A stretch of 34,748 bases of DNA from Candidatus Kuenenia stuttgartensis (GTDB lineage: Bacteria > Planctomycetota > Planctomycetia > Planctomycetales > Planctomycetaceae). This document shows positions 17,285-25,160 of the stretch, in pieces. Made by a program: the position numbers and the translations under genes. The stretch lies in contig CAMAXD010000017.1 of the NCBI GenBank assembly GCA_945861975.1, positions 1 through 34,748 of the forward strand, written 5' to 3'. Under the pieces are notes generated by a model, which made no database searches, was not told the origin of the DNA, and saw nothing but the letters and a program-made list of their open reading frames with translations. Every line of letters begins with the position of its first letter. The first letter of the stretch is position 1.

Positions 17285-17385
17285 GTAGGGTGGGACCAGC
17301 GGCTGCTAAGCCGCGCCGGCCCACCATCATCAACGTGCAAACATGGTGGGCCGGTGCTCGCGTTCGCTTGCTGGTCCCACCCTAC
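17285..17385. repeat. REPIN-like element: outer 16-bp and inner 12-bp perfect inverted repeats
   Basis: GTAGGGTGGGACCAGC (17285-17300) / GCTGGTCCCACCCTAC (17370-17385); CCGGCCCACCAT (17316-17327) / ATGGTGGGCCGG (17343-17354). Each half also folds alone by GGTGGG/CCCACC pairing (17289-17294 with 17320-17325; 17345-17350 with 17376-17381). Confidence 0.9.
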
Positions 17386-17394
17386 GATTTAAGA

Positions 17395-18222
17395 TCATTC
17401 CACCTCAACGCGGCGATTTGCGTCATGATGCGACTCATGATCGAAGAACCGTTCATCCAGTAAATCCTCCGACAACAGTGTTAGTCGGAGAGTCAACGAT
17501 TCAGGACCATAGGGCATTTCGATGAATCGCATTTGGCGTATGAGTCCACTTTCGACTTCGTAACTGATCTCGACTCGCCTTGGCCCGCGTTCTTTGGGAT
17601 GGCGAACAGCAACCAACAAACGCGTCGCCGGTTCGGAACTCTCACCGTTTTCAACCGGAAGCAGTTGAACGTCATAGGCCCGACGAAGACGTTCCAGGCC
17701 ATCGTGAATGTTGACCAGCGGCATATCATGCTCGTGGCCGGGAAGATCACGATTAAATCGGTTCAGATCTTCGCTGTATCGCACTGGACCATCTGGTCGA
17801 ACTGCCCAGCTCACTTTGCCGTTGCTACCAGTCACAAACGGGCCAGCATTGGTGATGCGACTGAGTACAAATTGCTGGCCATCGCGAACATACAACGTCG
17901 CTCCGTCCATCGGAGCTTTGGGAGGCCGGCCATCTTCCGGCGATGGCCTACGACGACCCCGGTGAGGCAACACGGTTTCTTCCACAGTGATCTGATACGT
18001 TCGGTCCATCGTTTGAGCATTCAATTCTATAAGCCGTTGTAATTCACCGGCAGCAGCAAGCGTTGGACTGTCACCGAAGCTTTTAAAGAACAGGACGACC
18101 GCAACATCCTGCAGGACATCGTCTCGGTCACGAAAGTCGCGGACGACCGAAGTAATGAATGCGGAAACAGCCGGCTGAGCCAGCGTCCACATTCGAGTTG
18201 CCTGTCGAGTTTGGTCGTCCAC
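17395..18222 (-). CDS. Chimeric ORF: N-terminal fragment of an ECF sigma factor (region 2.1-2.2) fused to an unrelated C-terminal domain
   Basis: 275 aa. MDDQTRQATRMWTLAQPAVSAFITSVVRDFRDRDDVLQDVAVVLFFKSF is ECF region 2-like. From GDSPTLAAAGELQRL onward there is no region 2.3-4, but a domain DGATLYVRDGQQFVLSRITNAGPFVTGSNGKVSWAVRPDG...LERLRRAYDVQLLPVE...RGPRRVEISYEVESG. Confidence 0.75.
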   Translation of the reverse strand: MDDQTRQATRMWTLAQPAVSAFITSVVRDFRDRDDVLQDVAVVLFFKSFGDSPTLAAAGELQRLIELNAQTMDRTYQITVEETVLPHRGRRRPSPEDGRPPKAPMDGATLYVRDGQQFVLSRITNAGPFVTGSNGKVSWAVRPDGPVRYSEDLNRFNRDLPGHEHDMPLVNIHDGLERLRRAYDVQLLPVENGESSEPATRLLVAVRHPKERGPRRVEISYEVESGLIRQMRFIEMPYGPESLTLRLTLLSEDLLDERFFDHESHHDANRRVEVE

Positions 18223-18373
18223 AAATTTCCCCTGTTGATTGGTTCAACGTTTACTTATCCATGGGAAGTGGATTATGACCAGAATTTCTGAAAAACTGCT
18301 TTGAGCGGGCATGCCTCCCTGATCGAAACCCGGCAGGGCTCAGTAAAGATCGGGAATTCTCGAGCGGTACCAA

Positions 18374-18407
18374 CAAAAAAAAACCCGACTCACTGGGAGC
18401 CGGGCTT
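18374..18407 (-). terminator. Intrinsic terminator downstream of the first amt gene
   Basis: Minus strand AAGCCCGGCTC-CCAGT-GAGTCGGGTTTTTTTTTG: 11-bp stem allowing G.U pairs, then a T-run; just beyond the stop at 18440. Confidence 0.82.
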
Positions 18408-18439
18408 CAGAAGAATCAGGGCTGGATTCAGCCGATCGT

Positions 18440-20020
18440 CTAGTTCATACGATAGGCTGTTTCACCGTGTTCCGTCACGTCGAGGCCTTCTTCTTCAGCT
18501 TGATCTGTGACCGTGAATCCGATTGTTTTGTGGATAATCAGACCGAGCACTGCCGTCAGCACGAAGCCATAGACGGCCGCCGCACCGATTCCGGTCAACT
18601 GCAGCATGACTTGATCCATCCCGCCGACGACAGGTCGAATAGTGAAGTAACCTACAAGAACAGCTCCCAGAGCTCCACCGACTCCGTGAACGCCAACGAC
18701 GTCCAGTGAGTCGTCATACTTCAGAACCTGCTTAAGCTGCACTCCGAGAAAGCAAACAACGCCACCAATCAAACCAATGACCAGAGCACTACCCGGACTG
18801 ACGTGGCCCGCACATGGAGTGATCACAACCAGACCAGCCACCATTCCGGACGCAACACCGATGGCCGTTGGCTTACCAGCATGAAGCCACTCCGCGATCA
18901 TCCACGACCCGGTGGCTGCTCCACCTGCAATCGCTGTTGTCGCAAAAGCCATCACCGCCACTGCACCAGACACTGGAAGAAAATCTTTACCGACGGCGAT
19001 AGCAGATCCGGCGTTAAAGCCGAACCAGCCAACCATCAGGAATCCTGCTCCCATAAGAGTCCAGCCGATGCTGTGAGGCAGGAATGGTCCCTTTGGAAAC
19101 CCATGGCGTTTTGGAAGAATCAGGATCAGGGCGAGAGCGGAAGCTCCGGCAAGTACATGCACCACAGTGCCGCCCGCAAAGTCCAGTACGCCCTTCTGGA
19201 ACAACCAACCGTTGACATTCCACACCCAGTGAGCAACGGGGTCGTAGACAAGAGTGGCCCATAGAACAACAAAGATACACCAGGCACTAAACTTCACTCG
19301 CTCAGCAATCGCACCGACAATCAGAGCGGGAGTAATAATCGCAAACATCATCTGGAACATGGCAAAAAGCAGTTCAGGAACACCAGTCGGCGACGCACCA
19401 GTCGTGTCACCACTGGTAACGATCTTGCCAAAATAATTTGGGCTGGCAGGATCAACGTCGGAGAAACCTTTCAGAAACACAAGGCTTGAATCCCAGCCCA
19501 AATAGCTGAGCGCTGGCTTGTCGGAACCGTCTTCATTCTTTCCACCATCCACGGTGATCGCTGATGGAACAGCAAAAGTCAGACTATAGCCACAAGCCAC
19601 CCACTGAATCGTGATGATCGGAACGCAAACCATCACACACATGAACATGTTCAGCACGTTTTTGGCACGCACCATACCGCCGTAAAACAATGCCAGTCCC
19701 GGCATCATGAAACACACCAGAGCCGCACTGACCAGAAGCCAGGTCGTAGAACCGGTATCAATAGTTCCTGCAAGGTGAGGAACAGGAGCGGCCTCTGCAG
19801 CGGGAGTTGCCTCCTCAGTTGAAGGTGCTGGTGCTGTGACTTCCGCCGACGGAGCAACTTCTGCTGACACCGCTGCAGCTTCAGCACTCTCGGGTGCTGC
19901 CTCCTGAGCGTCCGCATTCAGATTCGTTATCAAACCAACCATCGTGGCCAAAACCATTATCCAAATGGCTTTCAGATACGGCCTGCACAAACTACTCATT
20001 GCCTGTTTTCTCTTTCTCAA
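18440..20020 (-). CDS. amt: Ammonium transporter (Amt family) with N-terminal signal and Ala/Pro/Glu-rich linker
   Basis: 526 aa. TTWLLVSAALVCFMMPGLALFYGGMVRAKNVLNMFM, LDFAGGTVVHVLAGASALAL (conserved His), GWFGFNAGSA, DVVGVHGVGGALGAVLVGYF (second conserved His). Confidence 0.95.
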   Translation of the reverse strand: MRKRKQAMSSLCRPYLKAIWIMVLATMVGLITNLNADAQEAAPESAEAAAVSAEVAPSAEVTAPAPSTEEATPAAEAAPVPHLAGTIDTGSTTWLLVSAALVCFMMPGLALFYGGMVRAKNVLNMFMCVMVCVPIITIQWVACGYSLTFAVPSAITVDGGKNEDGSDKPALSYLGWDSSLVFLKGFSDVDPASPNYFGKIVTSGDTTGASPTGVPELLFAMFQMMFAIITPALIVGAIAERVKFSAWCIFVVLWATLVYDPVAHWVWNVNGWLFQKGVLDFAGGTVVHVLAGASALALILILPKRHGFPKGPFLPHSIGWTLMGAGFLMVGWFGFNAGSAIAVGKDFLPVSGAVAVMAFATTAIAGGAATGSWMIAEWLHAGKPTAIGVASGMVAGLVVITPCAGHVSPGSALVIGLIGGVVCFLGVQLKQVLKYDDSLDVVGVHGVGGALGAVLVGYFTIRPVVGGMDQVMLQLTGIGAAAVYGFVLTAVLGLIIHKTIGFTVTDQAEEEGLDVTEHGETAYRMN

Positions 20021-20104
20021 TTGCGTGGATTAAAAACAATCTGGACTTCATGCCGGCAGTGTAATTGGGAACCGGTAAGGCCCGTTACGACAACAACTCT
20101 AAAC

Positions 20105-20143
20105 AAAAAGAGAACTCCCTCTGACAAATCAGCGGGAGTTCTC
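20105..20143 (-). terminator. Intrinsic terminator downstream of the second amt gene
   Basis: Minus strand GAGAACTCCC-GCTGATTTGTCAGA-GGGAGTTCTC-TTTTTG: perfect 10-bp stem and T-run, in the gap between the two amt genes. Confidence 0.85.
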
Positions 20144-20160
20144 CGATCGCATACGAAAAA

Positions 20161-21918
20161 CTAGCTGTTCTTGATTGTGAAGTCTGGATAGGCATGTGCA
20201 CCCATTTCCGGACCGTCCAAACCGATAAGTTCATCCTGCCTGCTCACTCTCAGCGGAGCAATCAGGTTACTAATCTTGAACCAGACAAAGGCCATTGAGA
20301 AACCAAAGACCCAAACCACACCGACGCACAGCAGCTGAGCCCAGAGCTGTGAAACGTCACCGTACAGTGCTCCGCGAACACCGTCAGTCAACACACCATC
20401 GGAATCGCCTGTCGCGTCAAACGCCGTTCGCACAACACCATTCCAACCCATGCCATACTTGCCGTTTGCAAAAATCCCGAGTGAAATTACTCCCCACGTT
20501 CCATTCACTCCGTGTACAGAAATCGCGCCACACGGATCGTCGATTCCTCTTTTCTCCCAGAAGAAGACGCTGATCACCACCAGCACTCCGGCGATTCCAC
20601 CGATTACGACAGCAGCCCAGGTGTCGACGAACGCACAAGGAGCAGTAATCGCGACCAGGCCAGCCAACATACCGTTACACATCATTGTCGGGTCGGGCTT
20701 CATCCCTATGACCATCATGTACAGCATTGTCGTGATACATCCGGCAACTCCGGCAAGCATCGTGTTAACAACAACGGCACTAATGCGCAGGTCCGTGCCT
20801 GACAGTGTTGACCCAGGATTGAACCCAAACCATCCGAAGCAGAGAATGAAGGTACCAGCCACCACCATCGGAATATGGTGAGCTGTCATCGGCACTGGTT
20901 TCCCATCCACGAATTTTCCAATTCGAGGACCAATAATCCACGCACCGGCCAAGGCAATTGCCCCACCCATTGCATGCACGACACCGGAGCCGGCAAAGTC
21001 CACTACTCCGTGTCCAAGTCCCCAGTTCTTTCCAGCTTGAGCCAGCCAGCCACCACCCCAAACCCAGTTTGCAAACAAGCAATAAGGAAGCGCGACCCAC
21101 AGACCATATAAGCAAAAATTCTTCCAGCTCCAGCGTTCCGCCATGGCCCCGGTTGGAATCGTGGCCGTGGTGTCCATGAACACCATCATGAAGAAGAACA
21201 GCGCAAGAACACTAACGTCATCCATTCCCTGAAGGAAAAAGCCCTTTGTGCCCATCAGTCCATAAGTGAAGATGCCTGGAGCAGCAGGATCCCCGCCAAT
21301 ACCGATTCCTTCATTCAAAATTGAAGTGCCTGGGCCGAGTGCTGAATACCAGCCTGGCGCCACTGGACCGTTGAACCAGTTACCCCAACCAATCGCGAAT
21401 CCGTATGCCCAAAAGGCGATACAGCCAAGCGGATAAATCATGAGGTTCATTGCCGCTGTGTGGGCACCATTCTTCGCCCTGCACAGACCAACTTCAACCA
21501 GCATGAAACCTGCCTGCATGAACATTACGAGAAATCCGGCGACCAACACCCAGACCATGTTGATAGAGAACATGTTATGCACGGATCGGTCATACAACTT
21601 TTCCGGAGTCATCTCCTTAGGATCACCATCACCGACAGGACCGGCGGATGGTGTGATCCAATAACCAGCAGCACCACCGCCAGCATCTGGCCAAACCGGC
21701 GCTGCCGGATCAGGATTAGTGCCGGTAAAATAAGCTGGAAGAGTTGGAGCAGGTGCAGCTTCAGGTTCAGCAGCCGGAGCCTCGGCTGCAGGGGTCGCCT
21801 CAGCAGCCACAGGAGGATCCTGAGCTTGCAAACCAGAACCCACACCTACCAAAATGGCAGTCCCTGCTGCAAATGCGAAAATACGCCGCCGCAACCGAGA
21901 CCAATGTATGGCCATCAT
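20161..21918 (-). CDS. amt: Ammonium transporter (Amt family), longer paralogue
   Basis: 585 aa. MVWVLVAGFLVMFMQAGFMLVEVGLCRAKNGAHTAAMNLMIYPLG, VDFAGSGVVHAMGGAIALAGAWIIGPR, CFGWFGFNPGSTL, GAISVHGVNGTWGVISLGIF; signal peptide and Ala/Pro/Glu-rich linker. Confidence 0.95.
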   Translation of the reverse strand: MMAIHWSRLRRRIFAFAAGTAILVGVGSGLQAQDPPVAAEATPAAEAPAAEPEAAPAPTLPAYFTGTNPDPAAPVWPDAGGGAAGYWITPSAGPVGDGDPKEMTPEKLYDRSVHNMFSINMVWVLVAGFLVMFMQAGFMLVEVGLCRAKNGAHTAAMNLMIYPLGCIAFWAYGFAIGWGNWFNGPVAPGWYSALGPGTSILNEGIGIGGDPAAPGIFTYGLMGTKGFFLQGMDDVSVLALFFFMMVFMDTTATIPTGAMAERWSWKNFCLYGLWVALPYCLFANWVWGGGWLAQAGKNWGLGHGVVDFAGSGVVHAMGGAIALAGAWIIGPRIGKFVDGKPVPMTAHHIPMVVAGTFILCFGWFGFNPGSTLSGTDLRISAVVVNTMLAGVAGCITTMLYMMVIGMKPDPTMMCNGMLAGLVAITAPCAFVDTWAAVVIGGIAGVLVVISVFFWEKRGIDDPCGAISVHGVNGTWGVISLGIFANGKYGMGWNGVVRTAFDATGDSDGVLTDGVRGALYGDVSQLWAQLLCVGVVWVFGFSMAFVWFKISNLIAPLRVSRQDELIGLDGPEMGAHAYPDFTIKNS

Positions 21919-22156
21919 CGCCTTATCCCCTTAGTTTGTATTTGTGCCGTGTGTTTTCGTGCTTCGTTCCTTGGATAAGGAACTTCATTCGCTGCGATGG
22001 GTGGCCAAAGAATTGGCATTGCAGCCTCATCGGTGACGAAGACTGATCGTGGCGATGTTCCAAATCCCGGCCGAAATCAGAACAACCCCCAGAGGCACTC
22101 CTGCCAGCCTTCTTCAGCAACCATCCATGCCAACGAAATGAACTGCTAATGAGAAA

Positions 22157-22173
22157 TGCAAACAACGTGCCCG
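22157..22173 (-). promoter_or_regulatory. Predicted sigma-54 (RpoN) -24/-12 promoter upstream of the amt genes
   Basis: Minus strand CGGGCACGTTGTTTGCA against consensus YTGGCACGRNNNTTGCW: GG-N10-GC spacing and 2 mismatches at defined positions; about 240 nt upstream of the amt start at 21918. Confidence 0.6.
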
Positions 22174-22352
22174 AGCGTTCAATAATGTGCTTTCGTTCTA
22201 ACCTAAAATCAATTACAGCAATGACTTGTGTGTTTTGAATCAGTGTGAGAATTGAACAAAAAACAGTGCCCAAACGGCTTTATGCTTTCATTTCACGCAT
22301 ACGTGTCCAGTTCGAAGGCACAGGTAATGAACAGCGACAATCCGGACTTGGA

Positions 22353-22403
22353 GACGTCCCCCTATTCCGCCAGTTTTTGTCGATGACATCCCACTATTCT
22401 GCC
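22353..22403. repeat. Imperfect direct repeat, 19-bp units with 32-bp period
   Basis: GACGTCCCCCTATTCCGCC (22353-22371) and GACATCCCACTATTCTGCC (22385-22403); noncoding. Confidence 0.5.
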
Positions 22404-22744
22404 CCGGATATGAATCCGCTGCCTATCTGCGTGGCATTATGCCTGCAGTCCATTTTCAGGCTCTGCACCGTGCATTTTGCGGTTTAGGGAGGTAACAGCC
22501 CAGATTGTTCAGGCTTTCAATCTTCAGATCTCACCGCGGATGAACTTTGCAGAACGGGGCGGTCGATTTAGCGGAGAGACCGCAGGAAATGGGGGATTTG
22601 GTGGCTTCAGCCCCTGAAAATACGATTTCCGTTCTGGATTCAAATAGCCGTCAAAGCCACCATGGATGAAGGCGGTCTGCCTCCGTTAGCAGGACAATTC
22701 GTTGCCTGCAGCCCTAGGTGAGTTGGAAAGATTGGAATCCTTAG

Positions 22745-24757
22745 ATGCTTGTTCCTGAACGATTCGTAGTATCGCTCAAAAAGAGCCGACTTACCGGACT
22801 CGCGCTGATCCTTTCCTGTGGTTCCGGAATCCTCGCTCAGGAGTCTGAAACACCGACGGACGCGAATTCAGAGTCAGCCGCGGCTTCGGCGGCTTCGATT
22901 GCGATTGCTCCGGACCTCTATCAGTTCCCACCCTCGACCCCTGAAGAGCTTCTGCGAGCCGCACGGACAACTCTGCGTTTCGATCGAGTTGGTGACTCGC
23001 GTGCGTTTCTGAGACGCATTCTGGAACTTCAGTTGGGCGACACCGAGCTTACTGAGCTCCGACGCAAGGCAGGAATCGACGTATTCCTCGAACTGCGTCA
23101 GGATAGCCGTCTGCAACCAGAAGCCGAGCAGCTCCTTAAATCGATCAATGCGGCCAGCAAGGCGAGGACACGAACGGCAGAGGAACTAACCGAGTTCGTC
23201 AAGAATCTGTCGGTGCCAGGCTCAGTCGGGGAGAATGCGGCCACTGAACTGCTTACGGCTGGCGACGCCGCTGTTCCCGTACTGCTGAATGCCGACGAAA
23301 GCACCGAAGCCGGACAGCTTGCGAATAAGCTTTTGAGCACACAGGCTGCTTCGCTCAAGTACGCATACTTGAAGGAACTACCTGCCGCCGATTCCACAAC
23401 GAAAACAAGACTCCTGGGATTGATCGGTCACAGTGGTGACTCGAATTTGGCGATCTACCTGTTGCGATGGCAGTTTGATTCAGGACTGGATTCAAGTATT
23501 TCTGAGGCCGCTCGGGATGCTATCAGGCATCTGCGTGCCCCCGAGAGCTCAATCGAATCGTCAACGCAGGCTGTCGAGCATTTGCTGACGACAGCAGAAT
23601 CGCTGATCAGCACAGGGCACAAGCGATTTGCGTCGTTGGACTCGTCATCACTCGCAACCACGGCTGCCGAATCGTCGCCATCTGTGCTGCCGTTGCTGGA
23701 GCAGGACATCAGGATCATCGCGTTTCAGAAAGAATCGAACGCGGCTCAATCCTATCTGAGATCTCTTGAGATCGGTGAGATCGAAGCGGACAACTCGAAA
23801 AATTACGCCACGGCACTGACAGACGCAAAGGCCCGAGTTAAAGCGGCCACCGAACAATTGGAAGCTGGTGTTGCAGAAAGGCAGTCTCTGCTGAAAAGCC
23901 TCCAGTCATCGGCAATCACGAGAACCGATGAACTCGCCAGGAATCATCTCACCGATGCGTTAACGCTCGACCCAAATAACGCCAAAGCCCGTCTTCTGAT
24001 GATGGTCGTGACGGCCTCTGCAGCAGAACCGGCTCCGGAGTCAGGTGCCGAGGCTCCTCCGGAAGTGACGAACGATGATCTTCTGAACGCTCTGGAAGTT
24101 GTCCTGGATCTCCAGTGTTTTGACGCCGCGGCTAGCTTCCTGAGAGCCTTCCCCAAGAACTCAGCAGACTCGGCCTTCAACTCCCGGGCTCCACGAGTCC
24201 TGAGCGAGGCATTAAAAAGTCCCGATGCCAGGGTTCGAACTCTGGCCGCCAGAATTGCTCGCACACGTTTCTCAGGACAGTGCAGCAGTTCAACCGTTGC
24301 CCGTACATTTTTGGCGGCGAAAAACGGAAGTTTGAAGTCTGAGATCGTGATCGTGAGTCCCGACGACAGTCAATTGCGTACGTTGCAGGCCGTCTTTCAG
24401 GATGCGGGATTCACGGCCGATATTGCAGAGACTGGTCCTGATGGATTTCAACTGGCAGCATCGCAGCTGAACTGCGAACTATTTGTGTTGCAGGCTGAGT
24501 CGCCAATCTGGCCGATGGCCACAACTGTGGCCAATCTTCGGGCCGACGTGAGAACTCGCAACACACCTGTCGTGATTATCGGACACCCAAGGTCCCAGGA
24601 TCGTGTCGCAGCTCTCGCTGACATTTATGACGGTGTCTGGTTTATTTCGGAACCAGCCGGAACCGAATCACTGCTCAGCAAAATGGCTCAGACGAACATT
24701 CCTCCGGCCGCGCTGACTGCCGAGGATCGTGCAGCGATAAAGGCACTCGCTGAGTAA
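22745..24757 (+). CDS. Exported hypothetical protein with helical-repeat-like body and degenerate receiver-like C-terminus
   Basis: 670 aa. Signal-peptide-like N-terminus (LTGLALILSCGSGILAQE); C-terminal KSEIVIVSPDDSQLRTLQAVFQDAGFTADIAETGPDGFQLAASQLNCELFVLQ...TPVVIIGHPRSQDRVAALADIYDGVWFISEPAG follows receiver-fold order. Confidence 0.82.
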   Translation: MLVPERFVVSLKKSRLTGLALILSCGSGILAQESETPTDANSESAAASAASIAIAPDLYQFPPSTPEELLRAARTTLRFDRVGDSRAFLRRILELQLGDTELTELRRKAGIDVFLELRQDSRLQPEAEQLLKSINAASKARTRTAEELTEFVKNLSVPGSVGENAATELLTAGDAAVPVLLNADESTEAGQLANKLLSTQAASLKYAYLKELPAADSTTKTRLLGLIGHSGDSNLAIYLLRWQFDSGLDSSISEAARDAIRHLRAPESSIESSTQAVEHLLTTAESLISTGHKRFASLDSSSLATTAAESSPSVLPLLEQDIRIIAFQKESNAAQSYLRSLEIGEIEADNSKNYATALTDAKARVKAATEQLEAGVAERQSLLKSLQSSAITRTDELARNHLTDALTLDPNNAKARLLMMVVTASAAEPAPESGAEAPPEVTNDDLLNALEVVLDLQCFDAAASFLRAFPKNSADSAFNSRAPRVLSEALKSPDARVRTLAARIARTRFSGQCSSSTVARTFLAAKNGSLKSEIVIVSPDDSQLRTLQAVFQDAGFTADIAETGPDGFQLAASQLNCELFVLQAESPIWPMATTVANLRADVRTRNTPVVIIGHPRSQDRVAALADIYDGVWFISEPAGTESLLSKMAQTNIPPAALTAEDRAAIKALAE

Positions 24758-24805
24758 GCTAAGCTACTGCAACGTCGGGGAAATCAGACAGTCCGAAGGT
24801 ATGAT

Positions 24806-24964
24806 TCAGACGTTCGGCCCCTTCAGCAGGCAGTAACCAATAGCGATCGCAAAGACCAGCATGATGCTGTAGTCCTGCGGAGACAGATGATCCAACTTGT
24901 AATTCAGGATCCTCTGAATCTGCATCGCCCAATGCTGCAAACCAGAAACTATGCTGAGAAACAT
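24806..24964 (-). CDS. 52-aa putative single-pass membrane microprotein
   Basis: Not in the supplied ORF track (too short). Translated by hand: MFLSIVSGLQHWAMQIQRILNYKLDHLSPQDYSIMLVFAIAIGYCLLKGPNV*. Hydrophobic span YSIMLVFAIAIGYCLL. No strong Shine-Dalgarno. Confidence 0.5.
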   Translation of the reverse strand: MFLSIVSGLQHWAMQIQRILNYKLDHLSPQDYSIMLVFAIAIGYCLLKGPNV

Positions 24965-24980
24965 GACAAGATGCCTGTAA

Positions 24981-25000
24981 GAAAAGTCCGGAGACGGACT
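24981..25000 (-). terminator. Weak terminator-like hairpin downstream of the esterase gene
   Basis: Minus strand AGTCCG-TCTC-CGGACT-TTTC: perfect 6-bp stem and short T-tract. Confidence 0.35.
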
Positions 25001-25160
25001 AACCTGGAAAGCGGATCTTCCCGAATACAGATCTAGTCTTGGTCATGGGATCGGCCCTGCGGAGAGAGCCAGAAGATTTCCCGACAGGGTCGCCGACAAC
25101 GGTGTCTGGTTGCATGGGAAATGACGATCCACCGAATTGTAACGGACCGATCAAAAGGCC

